A DNA stretch of 64,000 nucleotides from Ligula intestinalis (GCA_036362985.1 JAYGXS010000007.1:15987671-16051670); one strand, 5' to 3'. Counted from the stretch's first letter, positions 43,573-54,197 are shown. A program made the numbers and translations. Notes: generated by a model from the letters alone, not told the origin.

Positions 43573-44906
43573 TTAGGACAGATGGTCCTGTCTCTTCATT
43601 GCAAGTTGGTGTGCGTGGATGCGTGTGGAGGCAAACATTCCTTCTTGGCCGTAATACACAGTGCCACAAGCTTCGAATAGGATCTTGAATACGACTTCAT
43701 TCTTATCTAGATAGCCAATGGTGTACAAGTTGTGCGCACAAGATAGCTGGCAGTTTGGGTGATATTTCCATTTTTTTCCATGAGTGCCTTTCAACGAAAT
43801 CAGATACATCCCTATTATAAAGAAGGATTCGCCATATTTTTATTTTGGGTACCTGAGTGAAACAATACAATTACTTTTCACTGGATTCGTATTTTTTTAA
43901 TGCATCGACGTACAAAGTCTCTGGGATAACCATGTTGGAAGAAAGTCAGGACAGTTCAGAAAACTTAGCTCGACTCGGTAGGTTCCTTCGTCAGAAAACA
44001 AAGTCTGTCGTCTATGGAACCACATTATTGGGCGCCTTAGTTGACAACATGTACCCTTTGTGCAGAATGGCCGTGTATCTCTGGGGCAACTAAAAAGGGT
44101 GTGGCACTCCTTCATCGTCGTCCAATGTCATTGGGGATGTAGGCTGTGCAGACAGGCGCCTTTCATGGTAACGATTGTACACCTGGACAGCTACGCGTTT
44201 AGAGCCCTTTACGTCGCTGCGCACTTTCTGTAAAAAAGACTCAAAAGGGAAAGCTCTGGCTTACCGTATCCAGCAAATGTTCCAACCACAAAAGGCTGCC
44301 CGAAAAATGGGTGAGAGATTCGAGCAAAAATTGGCCAGAGGCATTGGGAAGATCCTCTGGAAAGTTGCATTCCATCGATATGCAGCTGTATATGAATTTC
44401 GGTAGTTGATGTCAACAGATGAATCTGCTCCTCGTCGAGTAGACGTTTTTGAAGACCTAAGTGTACATAATTCCCAATATCCAGGGACTTGCTGACGCAA
44501 GATCTTGGTGTGTGCTTGAGCGTTCGAGAAGTTTTTGGTATTTGTGGATGATATGGGCGCAGCATATCAAGCCACATATTAATGACTTTTCCCGTTAGTC
44601 CTGATTTGATGCAGACAGCCTTCAAATCTGTCAAAAAGCATTTGCTTCGCACTTCAGCAACGCCTTCCAATGCTTCTGTAGATTCTTAACCCTTCGTTAA
44701 CTTACACCTATGAAATACGAACCAGCGGAAACTTCAGACCTAAGTTCCGGCAAGTTCTGTTCCGGTGAAGGGCTTCTCACGGGCGCGATAGAGGGATCAG
44801 AAGGACCTGCTATTTCTGGATCCGTGGTATCATGATAGACCTTCTTTGCGCGCATCGTGCGTTTACAGGGGGTGGTTTTGTGTTGGCCAGGGTACTTACG
44901 TTTCAT
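43573..44906 (-). pseudogene. DNA-transposase-like protein remnant (EnSpm/Tnp2-like core)
   Basis: The minus strand begins MKRKYPGQHKTT (44906), then a basic/acidic N-terminal region. Next is LTDLKAVCIKSGLTGKVINMW leading to a LRPYHPQIPK stretch, IGNYVHLGLQKRLL, and the core IQLHIDGMQLSRG with QCLWPIFARI. That IDG..WPI pattern is typical of a widespread animal transposon protein family related to Tnp2/EnSpm transposases. The part below 44200 is scrambled over frames. The family name is from memory of the motif and is uncertain; the transposon nature is more secure. Confidence 0.45.
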
Positions 44907-45330
44907 GTTTGCTTATCATAGACAAAAATATATGAAAGTGGCTAAACATAGACCTAGAATACCGAGTCCTTTGTGCAAAAGAGGCTATAGCTAACTGCTT
45001 CTAAAGTAGGATGAATTAAAACAGTAATCACCTTAACTAACGAACATTCATGATATACTTCAAAATGGCGTTATATAACGTTCCTGATAAACAGAAGATG
45101 AGACCTCGTTATGTATGGACGTAACAGAATCGAATAAGATGGATGCCGAAATATACCTATGTAAACAAAAGCATTTAGTAAGCTTATTCAATTTTGCCCC
45201 ATAGGTAAATGGATTCAATAACCATTATGTATATTGGATTCATTTGCTTCAATACTCACTAAAATACACGTATGGAAACCTTTTAGTGCCTCAGCACTCT
45301 TCTTGATGATTTTCAATTTTGGCTCCCGAG
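44907..45330. other. no feature seen
   Basis: AT-rich spacer without a recognised gene. Confidence 0.45.
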
Positions 45331-45342
45331 CTGCAGCCACTG

Positions 45343-45374
45343 AATATTCATGGTAGTCGACTACCATGAATATT
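45343..45374. repeat. perfect 32-bp palindrome
   Basis: AATATTCATGGTAGTC followed directly by its exact reverse complement, with no spacer and centre GTCGAC. It lies at the left edge of a degenerate tandem repeat. Confidence 0.95.
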
Positions 45375-45860
45375 AACGGGGCCAATCACTGCCTGGCCCA
45401 CTCAGAGCCCCTTCACTCAACATAATTACTAAATTTGGCTTAAGGATCAACTTTATCCACCAAATCTTATAAAGTTTGGTTTACTATTCTTCTCTGATCC
45501 CTGAAGTATACAGATGTATGGCCGGGCTCACAATATCGCGAAAATAGGCGTCTCCTGCGAAAGTAATTGGATGGGGGGCCAGCCGGGGCCAAAGTGATGA
45601 CTTGCCTCGCCTGAGCCCCTTCTTGCCCCACCTGAGCTCCACCATGCCCCATGTACCATATTTACTAAAATTAGCTAAAAGATCACTTTTATCCACCAAA
45701 TATTATAAATTATGGTTTACTTTTCTTCTTTGATCCCTCAAATATACAGACGTTCACCAGGAAATAACTTCTGTAAAGTAATTGGCCTTAATTAAATTCT
45801 GACGGGGCCATCCCCTCCTGGCCCCTTCTGAGCCCCTTCTAAGCCAGCGGGGCCACATGG
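45375..45860. repeat. degenerate tandem repeat, period about 225 bp
   Basis: Blocks recur in order: TTTATCCACCAAAT..TATAAA..GGTTTACT (45451 and 45690), TGATCCCT..ATACAGA (45495 and 45733), AAAGTAATTGG (45560 and 45776) and CTGAGCCCCTTCT (45612 and 45825). A partial earlier unit starts at 45375. About two and a half diverged units, C-rich on this strand in the GCCCC stretches. No coding role. Confidence 0.7.
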
Positions 45861-45869
45861 TTCAAGGGT

Positions 45870-47666
45870 AACTGCCTTTAACTCAGAGGATAGAGATTAA
45901 TATTATTTAGGCGGATCTCATATGGTAGTGAACCTTGACCTCTTACTAATTTTGTGGCCCGCTGCTGCATCCCTTTAAGTACGTTATAATCCTGCCGCAT
46001 CCACGGTCTCCAGGCTTGAATCGCGTATTCAAGATGTGGCCTTATGAAGGTACCGAAGATTTTCGAGAAACAGTCTTCGTCAAACACCGTGAATGCCCGC
46101 TTGATGGCCTATAACATTGAAGTTGCAGTTTAAGCGGGCTTACAAAATTTTGTAAAAGGTTTCAGGTTGTCTGTCATCCAGATGCCAAGATCTTTCTGTA
46201 TTTCTGTTTCTTGCAGTGGGATTTCGTTCAGATTGTAGGTTAGCGCATCAAGGACAGAATTTCGATGTCCGAGGCGTGGCAGAGTGGATATGTTCAAATT
46301 GAAGGTCAGCAGCCATCTATGCGACCAATCGTTCAATCGACAAAGATTTTCCTGGAAATTATCTTCATCGATAGTACATTTGATGACCTTCCATATTTTT
46401 ACCTCATCTGCAAACATGGTACACTCGCAATCCAATTCCTGTACACAATCATTAACGAACAGGAGAAAGAGGGTGGGTCCGAGTACTGAACCTTGAGGGA
46501 CTCCGCTCTCGATGACTGTCGGCCTTGATTGTTGTCGTCCTACACACACCGTTTAGGAACGACCAGCGAGGAAATTCTCAATTCACGTAAGAAGTCTGCC
46601 TTTGATACCCATCAGTCTCAACTTGTACAGGAGACGTTTGTGTGGAACACTGTCGAAGGCCTTCCGTAAATCAACGTAGGCTGCATGTATGGTTTCTTTT
46701 GCATCAATCACCCTTGTCCAGCTTTGCATCGTGTAGAGCAAGTTTGTTATACACGAACTACCCCCACGAAAGCCATATTGCGCATTCTACAAAATATTGT
46801 TTCACAATATATCATCAATTGCTTCTGTACGATCTTCTCCATTACTTTGCAGCATATGGAGGTCAGACTCACGGATCTGTAGTTATTCGCAGATGCACGA
46901 CTACCGCTTTTTTAAAGCAGTGTAATATGCGCAGTTTTTCCATCCGGAAGAAATAGTCCAATATCAAACGATATCTGGGGGTTAAACAAGCTCTCTAGCA
47001 AGTTCCTTGAGCAATTTTGCGGGAATCTCATCTGGACCCTGAGATTTAAATTCCTTCAAGCTTTTTCGTTTGTAGAATCTCGTCTCTTCTTCAAAGAAAA
47101 TATCCCCAATATTTGGTGCTCCCGCGACCTCGTCAACAGTTGCGACGAAAGCAGTTTCTATGGTAAAAAAAAACCCATTGAAAAAAATCAGCAAAATGTT
47201 CTGCTTTGTTTTTACAGTCAGAGATTTCAAGACCATCATCATTTTGCATAACAGGAATCGGGTTCCTGTAGCGTGTGCTTTTCCTTAAATAACTGTATAC
47301 CAACTTTGGGTTTTTGACAGCTCGACAAATTGAATCGCTCTCAAAGTCCGGTCGTCCTTTGAAAACCATTTGTTTTACCTTGTTCCGCTGGATTTTGAAT
47401 TGTTCAAAAAATTCGTTGCAGCTTGTGTTGCAAAAATTCTTCCAAAGCTTTCCTTTTTAATTGACCTCTCTTTTGAGATCTCTTTTCAGCCATTGAGGTC
47501 GGCTAGATGTTTTGGGCACTGAAAGGGGACAATGACTGCGCATACGATGCAACAACCACTCCTTAAATTTATTCCAGTCGTCAGTGACATCCCCGGAGAA
47601 AAGAAGACCCCGATCTATTTGTAATGCCTCTACTCCCCTTTGAGAAAAGTTGCCTCGCCATATCAA
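45870..47666 (-). pseudogene. element C reverse transcriptase
   Basis: The minus strand shows DDWNKFKEWLLHRM, KNPKLVYSYLRKSTRYRN, GPDEIPAKLLKELA, VIESGVPQGSVLGPTLFLLFV, MFADEVKIWK (FADD changed to FADE), LNDWSHRWLLTFN, KDLGIWMTDNLKP and IFGTFIRPHLEYAIQAW. The domain is in several frames, and the catalytic second Asp is replaced. Confidence 0.75.
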
Positions 47667-47676
47667 TGAAAAAATT

Positions 47677-48335
47677 ATATTTTAGGCCCGAAGGGCCTCG
47701 TCATTGCAAACTTAGTGCTGTGAAAAATAAATACAAAGTTGATAAATGCTGCTCTACATGAAACAACCACATAGGCAGCGGGAAGTTTAGTAGTGTTGGT
47801 AGATTAATTCAGTTTCACCAACATATCGTCATTTTAAAATAGTAGTTAACACTCTGAAACGCATGGTGAACTAAGGAGGAAGCAGTAAAAAAAACCTACC
47901 ATTAAAGCTAGGGGGAATTCAGCGAACCCCCGCTTAAAAAAACAAAAACGTAGGAGAAAAAAACTGCTTCAAAAAAAATTCAGGGGGTTGTTTGAGAGGT
48001 TTGATTGTAGTGCAAATGAGGCAGGACTGTTGATGAGAACGTATGAGGGTTGGAAACGCTTCTTGTCATTGGAGAAATCAGATAACAATAGAGGCTGTAG
48101 TTCACCACTGTAACACCACCCAACTGGCTTAATGATCAACCATCAGGGAGGTGAGACCGGAGGAGGCCATCGCGGACAACAGAGTCGATAAGATGAGTGA
48201 ACGGTAAAGGTCACCTGATCATCAACGAAACACCTGAGCTGCGACCTTGTAAACTGCGAAGTCCAGCGACGACATGGCGAAAATAGCAGAACCGTCATGA
48301 GCATGACTAAAGATCATGAAGCCCATAGTCAGGCC
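47677..48335 (-). mobile_element. 5'-truncated element A copy (3' UTR only), nested in element C
   Basis: About 650 bp closely matching 31845-32505, including the terminal hairpin (47685-47697) and the flanking GTCATTGCAAACTTAGTGCTG block. It sits between the endonuclease and RT of element C, splitting them. It is a typical 5'-truncated target-primed insertion. Confidence 0.85.
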
Positions 48336-49100
48336 TTGGTTCGTCTACTGTAGGGGGTAACGAATATAGACCATAATCCCAAGAAAGTATAGCGTGATCA
48401 CTTAGACCTAGTGGAGTTAGGCAGCATACTTCATCTATACTGTCGGGATGCTTGGTGAAGACTAGGTCTAAACAACTAGCCTGTTGCCCTTCGCGTGCTC
48501 TAGTTGGCACGAGGACGTGTTGTGTAAGAAGAGCCTCAAGTGTTGTTTTTAGAAGATGGTGATCAAAGACGTTTTTCGAACAATTCGCCCGCAAATCGTT
48601 CCAACTTATTATTTTATAAGAGTTCACTGCTTATCATTATTATTTTCACGATAGCACTAAGTTTGTAACGACAGGGCCCCTTGGGCCTTAAATATACAAA
48701 TTATTATTGTTATTGTAATGCTGGGCGCATTGAAGTCACCCATGAGTACAACATCAGGTCAACTATCTATCTCCTTTATGCACACCAGTAAACACGCATC
48801 TGCATCAGTGTTTGTCCACGGTGGTTGGTAGACGGTCACGGCTCCCAGGGGCTGCAACACCCGTGCCTTAATTGTCAGCCAAATAGCTTCCATACCATGG
48901 ATAATCCTTTCAAGCCTCCCGCACACACTTAATTCGCTCTTTACATACCCAGCAAATTATCCACCCTGGCGGTACACTCGGTCTCGCCTAAACAACTGGT
49001 ATCCAGAAAGCACCACTTCGGAATCACTGAAACCCTTTGATAGCCATGTTTCTGTCATTGCTATAACATCATGGGACTCATCGGCTACCTGTATTCAAAG
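48307..49100 (-). pseudogene. element C endonuclease, split
   Basis: The minus strand shows PDVVLMGDFNAPSIT, which breaks at about 48716 and resumes at 48628 as SWNDLRANCSKNVFDHHLL, LVPTRAREGQQASCLDLVF, LGLSDHAILSWDY. Removing the intervening 90 bp rejoins the domain. GDFN and SDH motifs are intact. Confidence 0.7.
48628..48716 (+). mobile_element. minimal retroelement 3' end nested in element C endonuclease
   Basis: On the plus strand: GCACTAAGTTTGTAACGACAG, then hairpin GGCCC-CTT-GGGCC (48675-48687), then TTAAATATACAAATT and an ATT-rich tail. It resembles the end of element A (ACTAAGTTTGCAATGACGAGG plus hairpin) but is a different subfamily, inserted opposite to element C and reduced to about 90 bp. 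Confidence 0.75.
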
Positions 49101-49199
49101 TTCATCAAACTTCGAGAATAGACTCTGAGCATTGGTATGCAGAAATTTTAGTCGGCTAGACTCAGCAGTGTCCAAGTCGTTTGGCTGCGAGTTTGCCAG

Positions 49200-49845
49200 T
49201 ACTACTGGACCGCAGCCGTCATCAGTATTGGCTGCTTCCACAGCACTATGGTTGTCTCCTGTGTTATTTGGTCCCTGAAGATAACCAGATTGCTCCCTCC
49301 AGCTCTCTCTCTTCCCCGTAGTTCCGCCACCAATTTTCGGCTTTCCAGACGTTCCGCTGGAGAGTAGTCTGGCTGAAAAAACATCGTCTTATGTGAGTGA
49401 CGGAGGGCTGTTTTCCGGGACGAAACCAAGTTCATCTGTTCTTTGTTATCCAAAGCTATCTTGATAGGTCGAGGTCGAACAGTTTCCGACTGTTTAGTAA
49501 CCTGTTTGCCTATCCTGAAGGCTGCACAAACTCCTTCTGTCTCTGGATGTCTAGGATTGTCTTTTAGCAGGTCCCGAAACTTTCCGATATCAGCATCCGC
49601 CGTTTCTTTTTGAGAAGTTCTGTTTGACTCAGGTAGTCCTTGAACAAGTATGCAGGTTTGGCGGTCAAGGGAAACCCTTGATACATTTCCAGCTTTTATG
49701 TCATCGGAAGACGCCGTGGTATTGAAAGGAATGGCTTGGGACGTTGTGTTTTCCTTACCTTCATTAGAAATCGCCTTGTTGTGGAAGTTCCAACCGAATG
49801 AGAATTTTTAAGACGACATATTTCTTTTTGAATACTGGCGGGTGA
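49200..49845 (-). pseudogene. element C ORF1 protein, C-terminal part
   Basis: The minus strand reads FRIGKQVT, RPRPIKIALDNKEQMNLVS, SRKTALRHSHKTMFF, QPDYSPAERLESRKLVAELRG, and GSNLVIFRDQI. This is the RRM-like domain ending typical of CR1/Jockey ORF1 proteins (PRPIKI..SRK..PDYSPAER..LV.EL). Upstream parts are degraded. Confidence 0.65.
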
Positions 49846-49849
49846 GATA

Positions 49850-50175
49850 TTAATGGTAGTGAGATTTGAATCACACAGCGGACGGATTGCAGAAGTAGGG
49901 CTAGTTAGATGGCAAAGAACTTGGCGAAAAAGTAATTTAGCAATGCTGTTTTCTCCAAGTTCTCTGTAACTTAATGATTGTAAGGGCGCAATGACTTTCT
50001 GAAGCTTAGACGACTACCGAAGACGGAAGACTTGAACAACAGATCTGGAAGAATTTGCATCACTTAATGCTAGGGACTCCCTACTCCTCTCTCGTGCAAG
50101 CGTTATTTTAAGCACTAATTCAAATATTTGCGCTATCCTTAAGTGAACTGACACAGAGCTTTTAGACTTATTTTA
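49850..50175 (-). pseudogene. CR1-like fragment between endonuclease and RT
   Basis: The minus strand encodes VHLRIAQIFELVLKITLARE and SDANSSRSVVQVFR, matching LHLRIAEIFELASKIHLARD and RESNSVKSVAQLFR in element A (34.4-34.7 kb). It is a small relic of an element A relative. Confidence 0.65.
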
Positions 50176-50179
50176 AGTT

Positions 50180-51113
50180 GTTTTTGAATTTGGACTCAAA
50201 TTTCAAGCTCCTAGATAAGTCAAATAATTTGATATTGAACATTCTTCTGACACTTAAGACATATATTTAGCATTTAAACATCCCTTACCTCAAAATTTTA
50301 TAAGAAACAATGACTGCCGCGAAAGTTATTTTGGATCAAATCGATCTGTCAGCTCACTTAAATTTAACGAACTTTATTGACAAGTATGAACCTGTATGTA
50401 ATATTCTTAATTCACTTCTGGACTCAAATTCATTTGAAAGCAACCTCACCAATTTGCCTCAGATAGAGTCTGTGGTGCATTTAGTATCATCAGAAGTTTC
50501 AGATAGATCAAAACGTAGCTGTATTGTAATCTTCCGCAACTTTCCTCAACCGAATAATCCAATGTTAGCAATACAAAACGTTTTTCAACAGTGTGGGATA
50601 AGTATACGAATATTGTCTATCAAAAGACTAAATTCGCGAAGTAAACAAAACAATTTTGCTTTCTTGTTCTACCCACGCTGAAGCTCAAATACTTCTTCAA
50701 AATTCTGAAATAAATAGGAGTTTACGGAGTTTTAAAGCATATAAAGGCCCAGACTTGACCCCAATGCAGCCTAGACAAGTCTTTCATAAAGACAAAGTGC
50801 GTAAACCAAATCAGCCACATGTAGTCGCAGAGGACTAAAGCACTCCACATAATGCTACCTCAGAGGAACAATTACCGAGCTCCTCCTCTGTGAAGGAAAA
50901 CGAAAACTGTCAACACAGCATCAGCTTAGATGACTTGAGAGCGACTACTTCTTATTATAATAATGACAACCAGAAAGCAAATAATAAACCTGCCGAAGCA
51001 ATTATGGGAAAGAATAAGGCTCAAACAAAAAGACCCCGAAATAGTACAATCCCATTAGACATGAACGACACAAATCCTGGATCTAATCACGATACACAGA
51101 TAAATAGCAACAC
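50180..51113 (+). mobile_element. CR1-like element 5' part: leader and ORF1 (element H)
   Basis: The plus strand holds a leader and ORF1 starting at 50310: LSAHLNLTNFIDKYEPVCNIL, IESVVHLVSSEVSDRSKRS, then an RRM-like stretch (CIVIFRNFP..AIQNVFQQCGI..LSIKRL). A frame change follows near 50660 (AQILLQNSEINRSLRSFKAY) and a polar tail to 51113, where the 100-N gap begins. Its last 47 bases are identical to the opposite strand of 63954-64000, so it belongs to the same family as element B. Confidence 0.65.
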
Positions 51114-51213
51114 NNNNNNNNNNNNNNNNNNNNNNNNNNNNNNNNNNNNNNNNNNNNNNNNNNNNNNNNNNNNNNNNNNNNNNNNNNNNNNNNNNNNNNN
51201 NNNNNNNNNNNNN
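51114..51213. other. assembly gap, 100 N
   Basis: One hundred unknown bases, probably a placeholder length. Left flank is ORF1 of element H; right flank is a 3' UTR module. Confidence 0.99.
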
Positions 51214-51436
51214 TTTGTATCATACCTTTGAAGGCAGGATTTTTTTTTCACTTGAAACAAACTCCCTATCTCGCCCAGTATTGACAAAACAAAAAACCTG
51301 AAACAAAAGCAACAAAAGCAACCTAGGGAGTTTGTTTTAGGTTTTTTCCGGTCTTCGAGGTGTTGGAAGGCGCCCAGGAGATGCATTACCAACTCTTTAC
51401 AATTGCCTGTAAACTGGCATAATAAACATATTATAT
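51214..51436 (+). repeat. retroelement 3' UTR module M, copy 1
   Basis: Nearly identical to 62199-62425 and, in reverse and more diverged, to 52296-52500. It contains complementary arms (AAACAAACTCCCT with AGGGAGTTTGTTT; AAAAAACCTGAAACAAA with TTTGTTTTAGGTTTTTT) and ends ATAATAAACATATTATAT, a poly(A)-signal-like tail. Confidence 0.8.
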
Positions 51437-51661
51437 ATACGGAGATTACAATCGTTGTTTAGTGGCACAAGTTTGTTAATTAGATGGGACGTTGCAGATG
51501 TCTGAGGTGCGTCGAGGCAGCTTCGAAGCACCATCGTCATTCAATTGCATCGGCAGAAGACATTTGGCCTTTCGTTTGTCGAATATCTAAGTGAGATTGA
51601 GATTTACATCATTAGTATTTATACTTCTGATACATTATAAGAGGAAACAATATATATTTAA
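51437..51661 (+). repeat. interspersed repeat X, copy 1
   Basis: Matches 59196-59445: CGGAGATTACAAT, GGACGTTGCAGATGTCTGAGG, GTCGAGGCAGCT, GAAGCACCATCGTCAT, GCCTTTCGTT.GTCGAATAT and CAATATATATTT in order. Non-coding. Family unknown. Confidence 0.75.
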
Positions 51662-52295
51662 TGTAGTTGAAGTAGGTGCTGCCGATGAAGGCCAATAAGC
51701 CAGAAAAACGCGTATTCAGCACTCCGTAACGTTTGCCGGTAATAAAAAATCAGGCAAAGTAATTCAGCTCTGTGAAGTGTTTGAAAAAAATGCAGAGACT
51801 CAATTTGATTACAAAATAATTGTTCGGGATTATAATGTGCCAGATACTGACTGGCATGCAAATACCTGTACACCAAAACTTCAGAAATTGGTTGAAACTA
51901 TTAACTTTTAAAACATGTCACAACTGGTCAATTCAGTGACTAAAAATGGCAAAATATTCAATTGAATTTTTTTAAATGATGTTTACCCTCTTTTAATGAA
52001 TTTCCATCGTGATATTTTCACAAGTGACCACGCATTAATTCATTGTTGTTTTCCAGTCTCCCTTTCTAAATAGCCCGAGTTAAAATGCAATGAACTTGAC
52101 TTTTCTTACGTGAACTATGAATTAATAAATGACTTCATGAGTACTCTGGACTGGCATGGCATATTTTTAACTAACGATACCCACTTTTTTCAGGAGTTAC
52201 TGCAAATCCTTACAGTAAACGTTCAGGCTCTTATCCCACTTAAGAATGTTAAATCAAATTCAGCTTCTTCTACTGAGCCAAATTTTTCCAAAATA
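51662..52295 (+). pseudogene. CR1-like endonuclease fragment
   Basis: The plus strand reads KVIQLCEVFEKNAETQFDYK, DYNVPDTDWHANTC (GDFN changed to RDYN), LQKLVETINF, a stop, NMSQLVNSVTKNGKI, IFTSDHALIHCCF, then the linker FMSTLDWHGIFLTN. It is cut at 52296 by the reverse copy of module M. Confidence 0.65.
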
Positions 52296-52500
52296 ATAAT
52301 AATAATATATATTTGTAAAGCATATCTTTGGCACCGTCAAAAACCCCGGAAGGCAGGAGAAAAACCTAACCCAACCCTCTTCTTTTGCGGTCACTATAGG
52401 CTTTGTTTTGGTTTTTTGCTTGGTCAATTGTGTGCGAAACAAGGAGTTTGTTTGAGGTGAAAAAAGATGACTTCCAAGGTACAATACTAGCAAAACATAA
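52296..52500 (-). repeat. retroelement 3' UTR module M, reversed copy
   Basis: The minus strand gives CACCTCAAACAAACTCCT, TTGACCAAGCAAAAAACC, GGTTTTTGACGGTGCC and a TTATTATTATT tail, a diverged version of 51214-51436 in reverse orientation. It is inserted into the endonuclease fragment. Confidence 0.65.
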
Positions 52501-52984
52501 AACAAAGTAGCCATGCATTGTACGTGTTATTGTTTCATAGTAAGAATATTTTGAGTCTGGAAAAACTTTCATGTTCTTTAACTGAGGTGGAGTAAGCCAC
52601 CGTCAGTTTGAAGGCGAACTAATCGCTGAGGACTGTAACGGGCCAATCCGCCCCCTTGGTTCGAGAAGTGTTTGAACGTTGTTAAGGTCGGACCTATTTT
52701 GGTTTCACTATTTATTTTTAAAGACCAAGCTAGCTACGTTCCAGATCCGCAGATTGATTCCCTTCACTTCCCGTATCGGATACTATCGTCCTCACGTCGT
52801 TGCCGTACTGCACCCTCATCACCCCGATTTAGCGAACATTATTCCCCGGTTCGACCTTTCCATCCCTTACCAACTTTGTATCATTAGAGAATAGAATTTC
52901 AGATATTTTTCCCACCAGTTTTGTTAATCTTGTTTTTTTACGCTTCTCGCTGGTCCCATTCTACCTTATTAAATCCATATTTGT

Positions 52985-54160
52985 GTATGTATTTATGTAT
53001 ATTTTTAAGGGTAACAGGCAAGAAATGCCCTTGAGGACCCTATTAATGCAACGCAAATAAGGCTATTCTTACAGTTAATGTGCAGTCGGGGTGAGCACAT
53101 ATGATATCATAACAGAATTTCGAGTGAATTTTCACGGAAAAGAATGAAAACGGTCTAAAGCCAGAAAAATTATTCACAGTGCTGGCAGTAGGAAATCGTG
53201 TTGTAAAAGTCGCCTTTTGTAAAATAAAATCACATAAAGTCTTCTTTTAAATTCCGCAAGTGTGTCAGCGGAAACCGTCTCGCTTGGTAGCAAGTTCCAA
53301 GGCCGGACCACGCGTTGACTGAAGAAATATTTTCGGAGGTCTAATCGGGTGCGTTCGTTTGTGACCTTGTAAGGATGGCCACGCAGGTGAGTAGTGGTGG
53401 CTAATTGGAAAAAATCCGCCAATTTTAGGGAGGAAATGTGGCCCCGGATTATCCGGAATGTCCAGAGCAGGCTGCACTGAACGTTCCTGTAAGACAAAGG
53501 AAAAAGGTCTAGTTTTATCAATCTCTCCTGATATGGCAAGTCACTGAGACCGTCGACCATCTTTTTCGCCCTGCGTTGCACTTGTTTAAGAAGCTCCACA
53601 TCTTTCTTCAACCACGGTGTCCAAACTGGCATTCCATATTCAAGATGTGGTCTCACAAAAGTGCCAAATATTTTTCCGAAGAGTTCAGGTGGAAAGATTT
53701 TGAACGCTCGTCTGATCCAGTGCAGGGTACTAGTTGCCTTCTGGACGAAAGTTTTACAGTGCTCTGTTTGCATCAAGTTCGCGGTTGTCCATATACCCAG
53801 ATCTTTGTGTGTCTCAACCTCGTTTAATGCGGTACCATTGATAAAATAACTGTGTTTCGGTGGCACTTTTCGCCCCGGGCTTATGTGTAGAACAAGACAC
53901 TTGGATACATTAAAGTTAAGAAGCCACGTGGACGACCAGATAACCAGTTTATCGATGTTCGACCATAGTCTCTTTGCGTCGTCGGCACACCTAATTTCAG
54001 CCCATATTTTAATGCCATCCGCAAACATGACAGCTGCGCAATCAAGGTCATTGAGACAGTCGTTTACGTAAATCAGGAATAGCAGCGGACCCAAAACAGA
54101 GCCTTGTGGTACACCACTCTCGACCATTGTCCATTCAGAGGTTGAGTTTCCGACAACGAC
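52985..54160 (-). mobile_element. 5'-truncated non-LTR retrotransposon inserted in the Gypsy LTR (element F)
   Basis: 1.18 kb on the minus strand: the C-terminal half of a reverse transcriptase plus 3' UTR, ending in an AT-rich tail (AAAAATATACATAAATACAT) against the LTR. Truncation is at RT motif 4/5, as usual for incomplete target-primed reverse transcription. Confidence 0.8.
53174..54150 (-). CDS. element F reverse transcriptase, C-terminal half
   Basis: The frame is open for about 325 codons without a stop, which is rare here. It shows EWTMVESGVPQGSVLGPLLF, VMFADGIKIWAEI (catalytic FADD changed to FADG), HKDLGIWTTANL, KIFGTFVRPHLEYGMPVW, RRAKKMVDGL and RVVRPWNLLPS. The open state argues for a young copy even though the catalytic residue is lost. 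The ATG at 54196 lies in LTR sequence and is not the element's own start. Confidence 0.75.
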
Positions 54161-54197
54161 CCAGAACTTTTCGTCCTCATTCTTTACTTGTGGCATA

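Larger units (their letters stand above)
45870..49845 (-). mobile_element. non-LTR retrotransposon split by two nested insertions (element C)
   Basis: Minus strand: ORF1 (about 49845-49200), endonuclease (49100-48300), reverse transcriptase (47666-45870). Two foreign pieces interrupt it: a short plus-strand retroelement 3' end (about 48628-48716) in the endonuclease, and a minus-strand 5'-truncated copy of the element A 3' UTR (47677-48335) between endonuclease and RT. The RT is cut off near 45870 by the tandem repeat. Same clade as elements F and G. Confidence 0.7.
52634..54197 (+). repeat. Gypsy 5' LTR, interrupted by a non-LTR insertion
   Basis: Starts TGTAACGGGCCAATCCG (52634) and runs to CCATATTT (52984). 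The remainder (CCAGAACTTTTCGTCCTC, 54161 onward) directly precedes the gag ATG. The uninterrupted counterpart is 58630-58999. Between the halves lies non-LTR element F. The LTR proper is about 370 bp. Confidence 0.8.

Noticed and set aside
54161..54196. Start codon of element F reverse transcriptase at 54196
   Set aside because: The first dozen codons are Gypsy LTR sequence read antisense; the retroelement begins near 54160 by comparison with the intact LTR.
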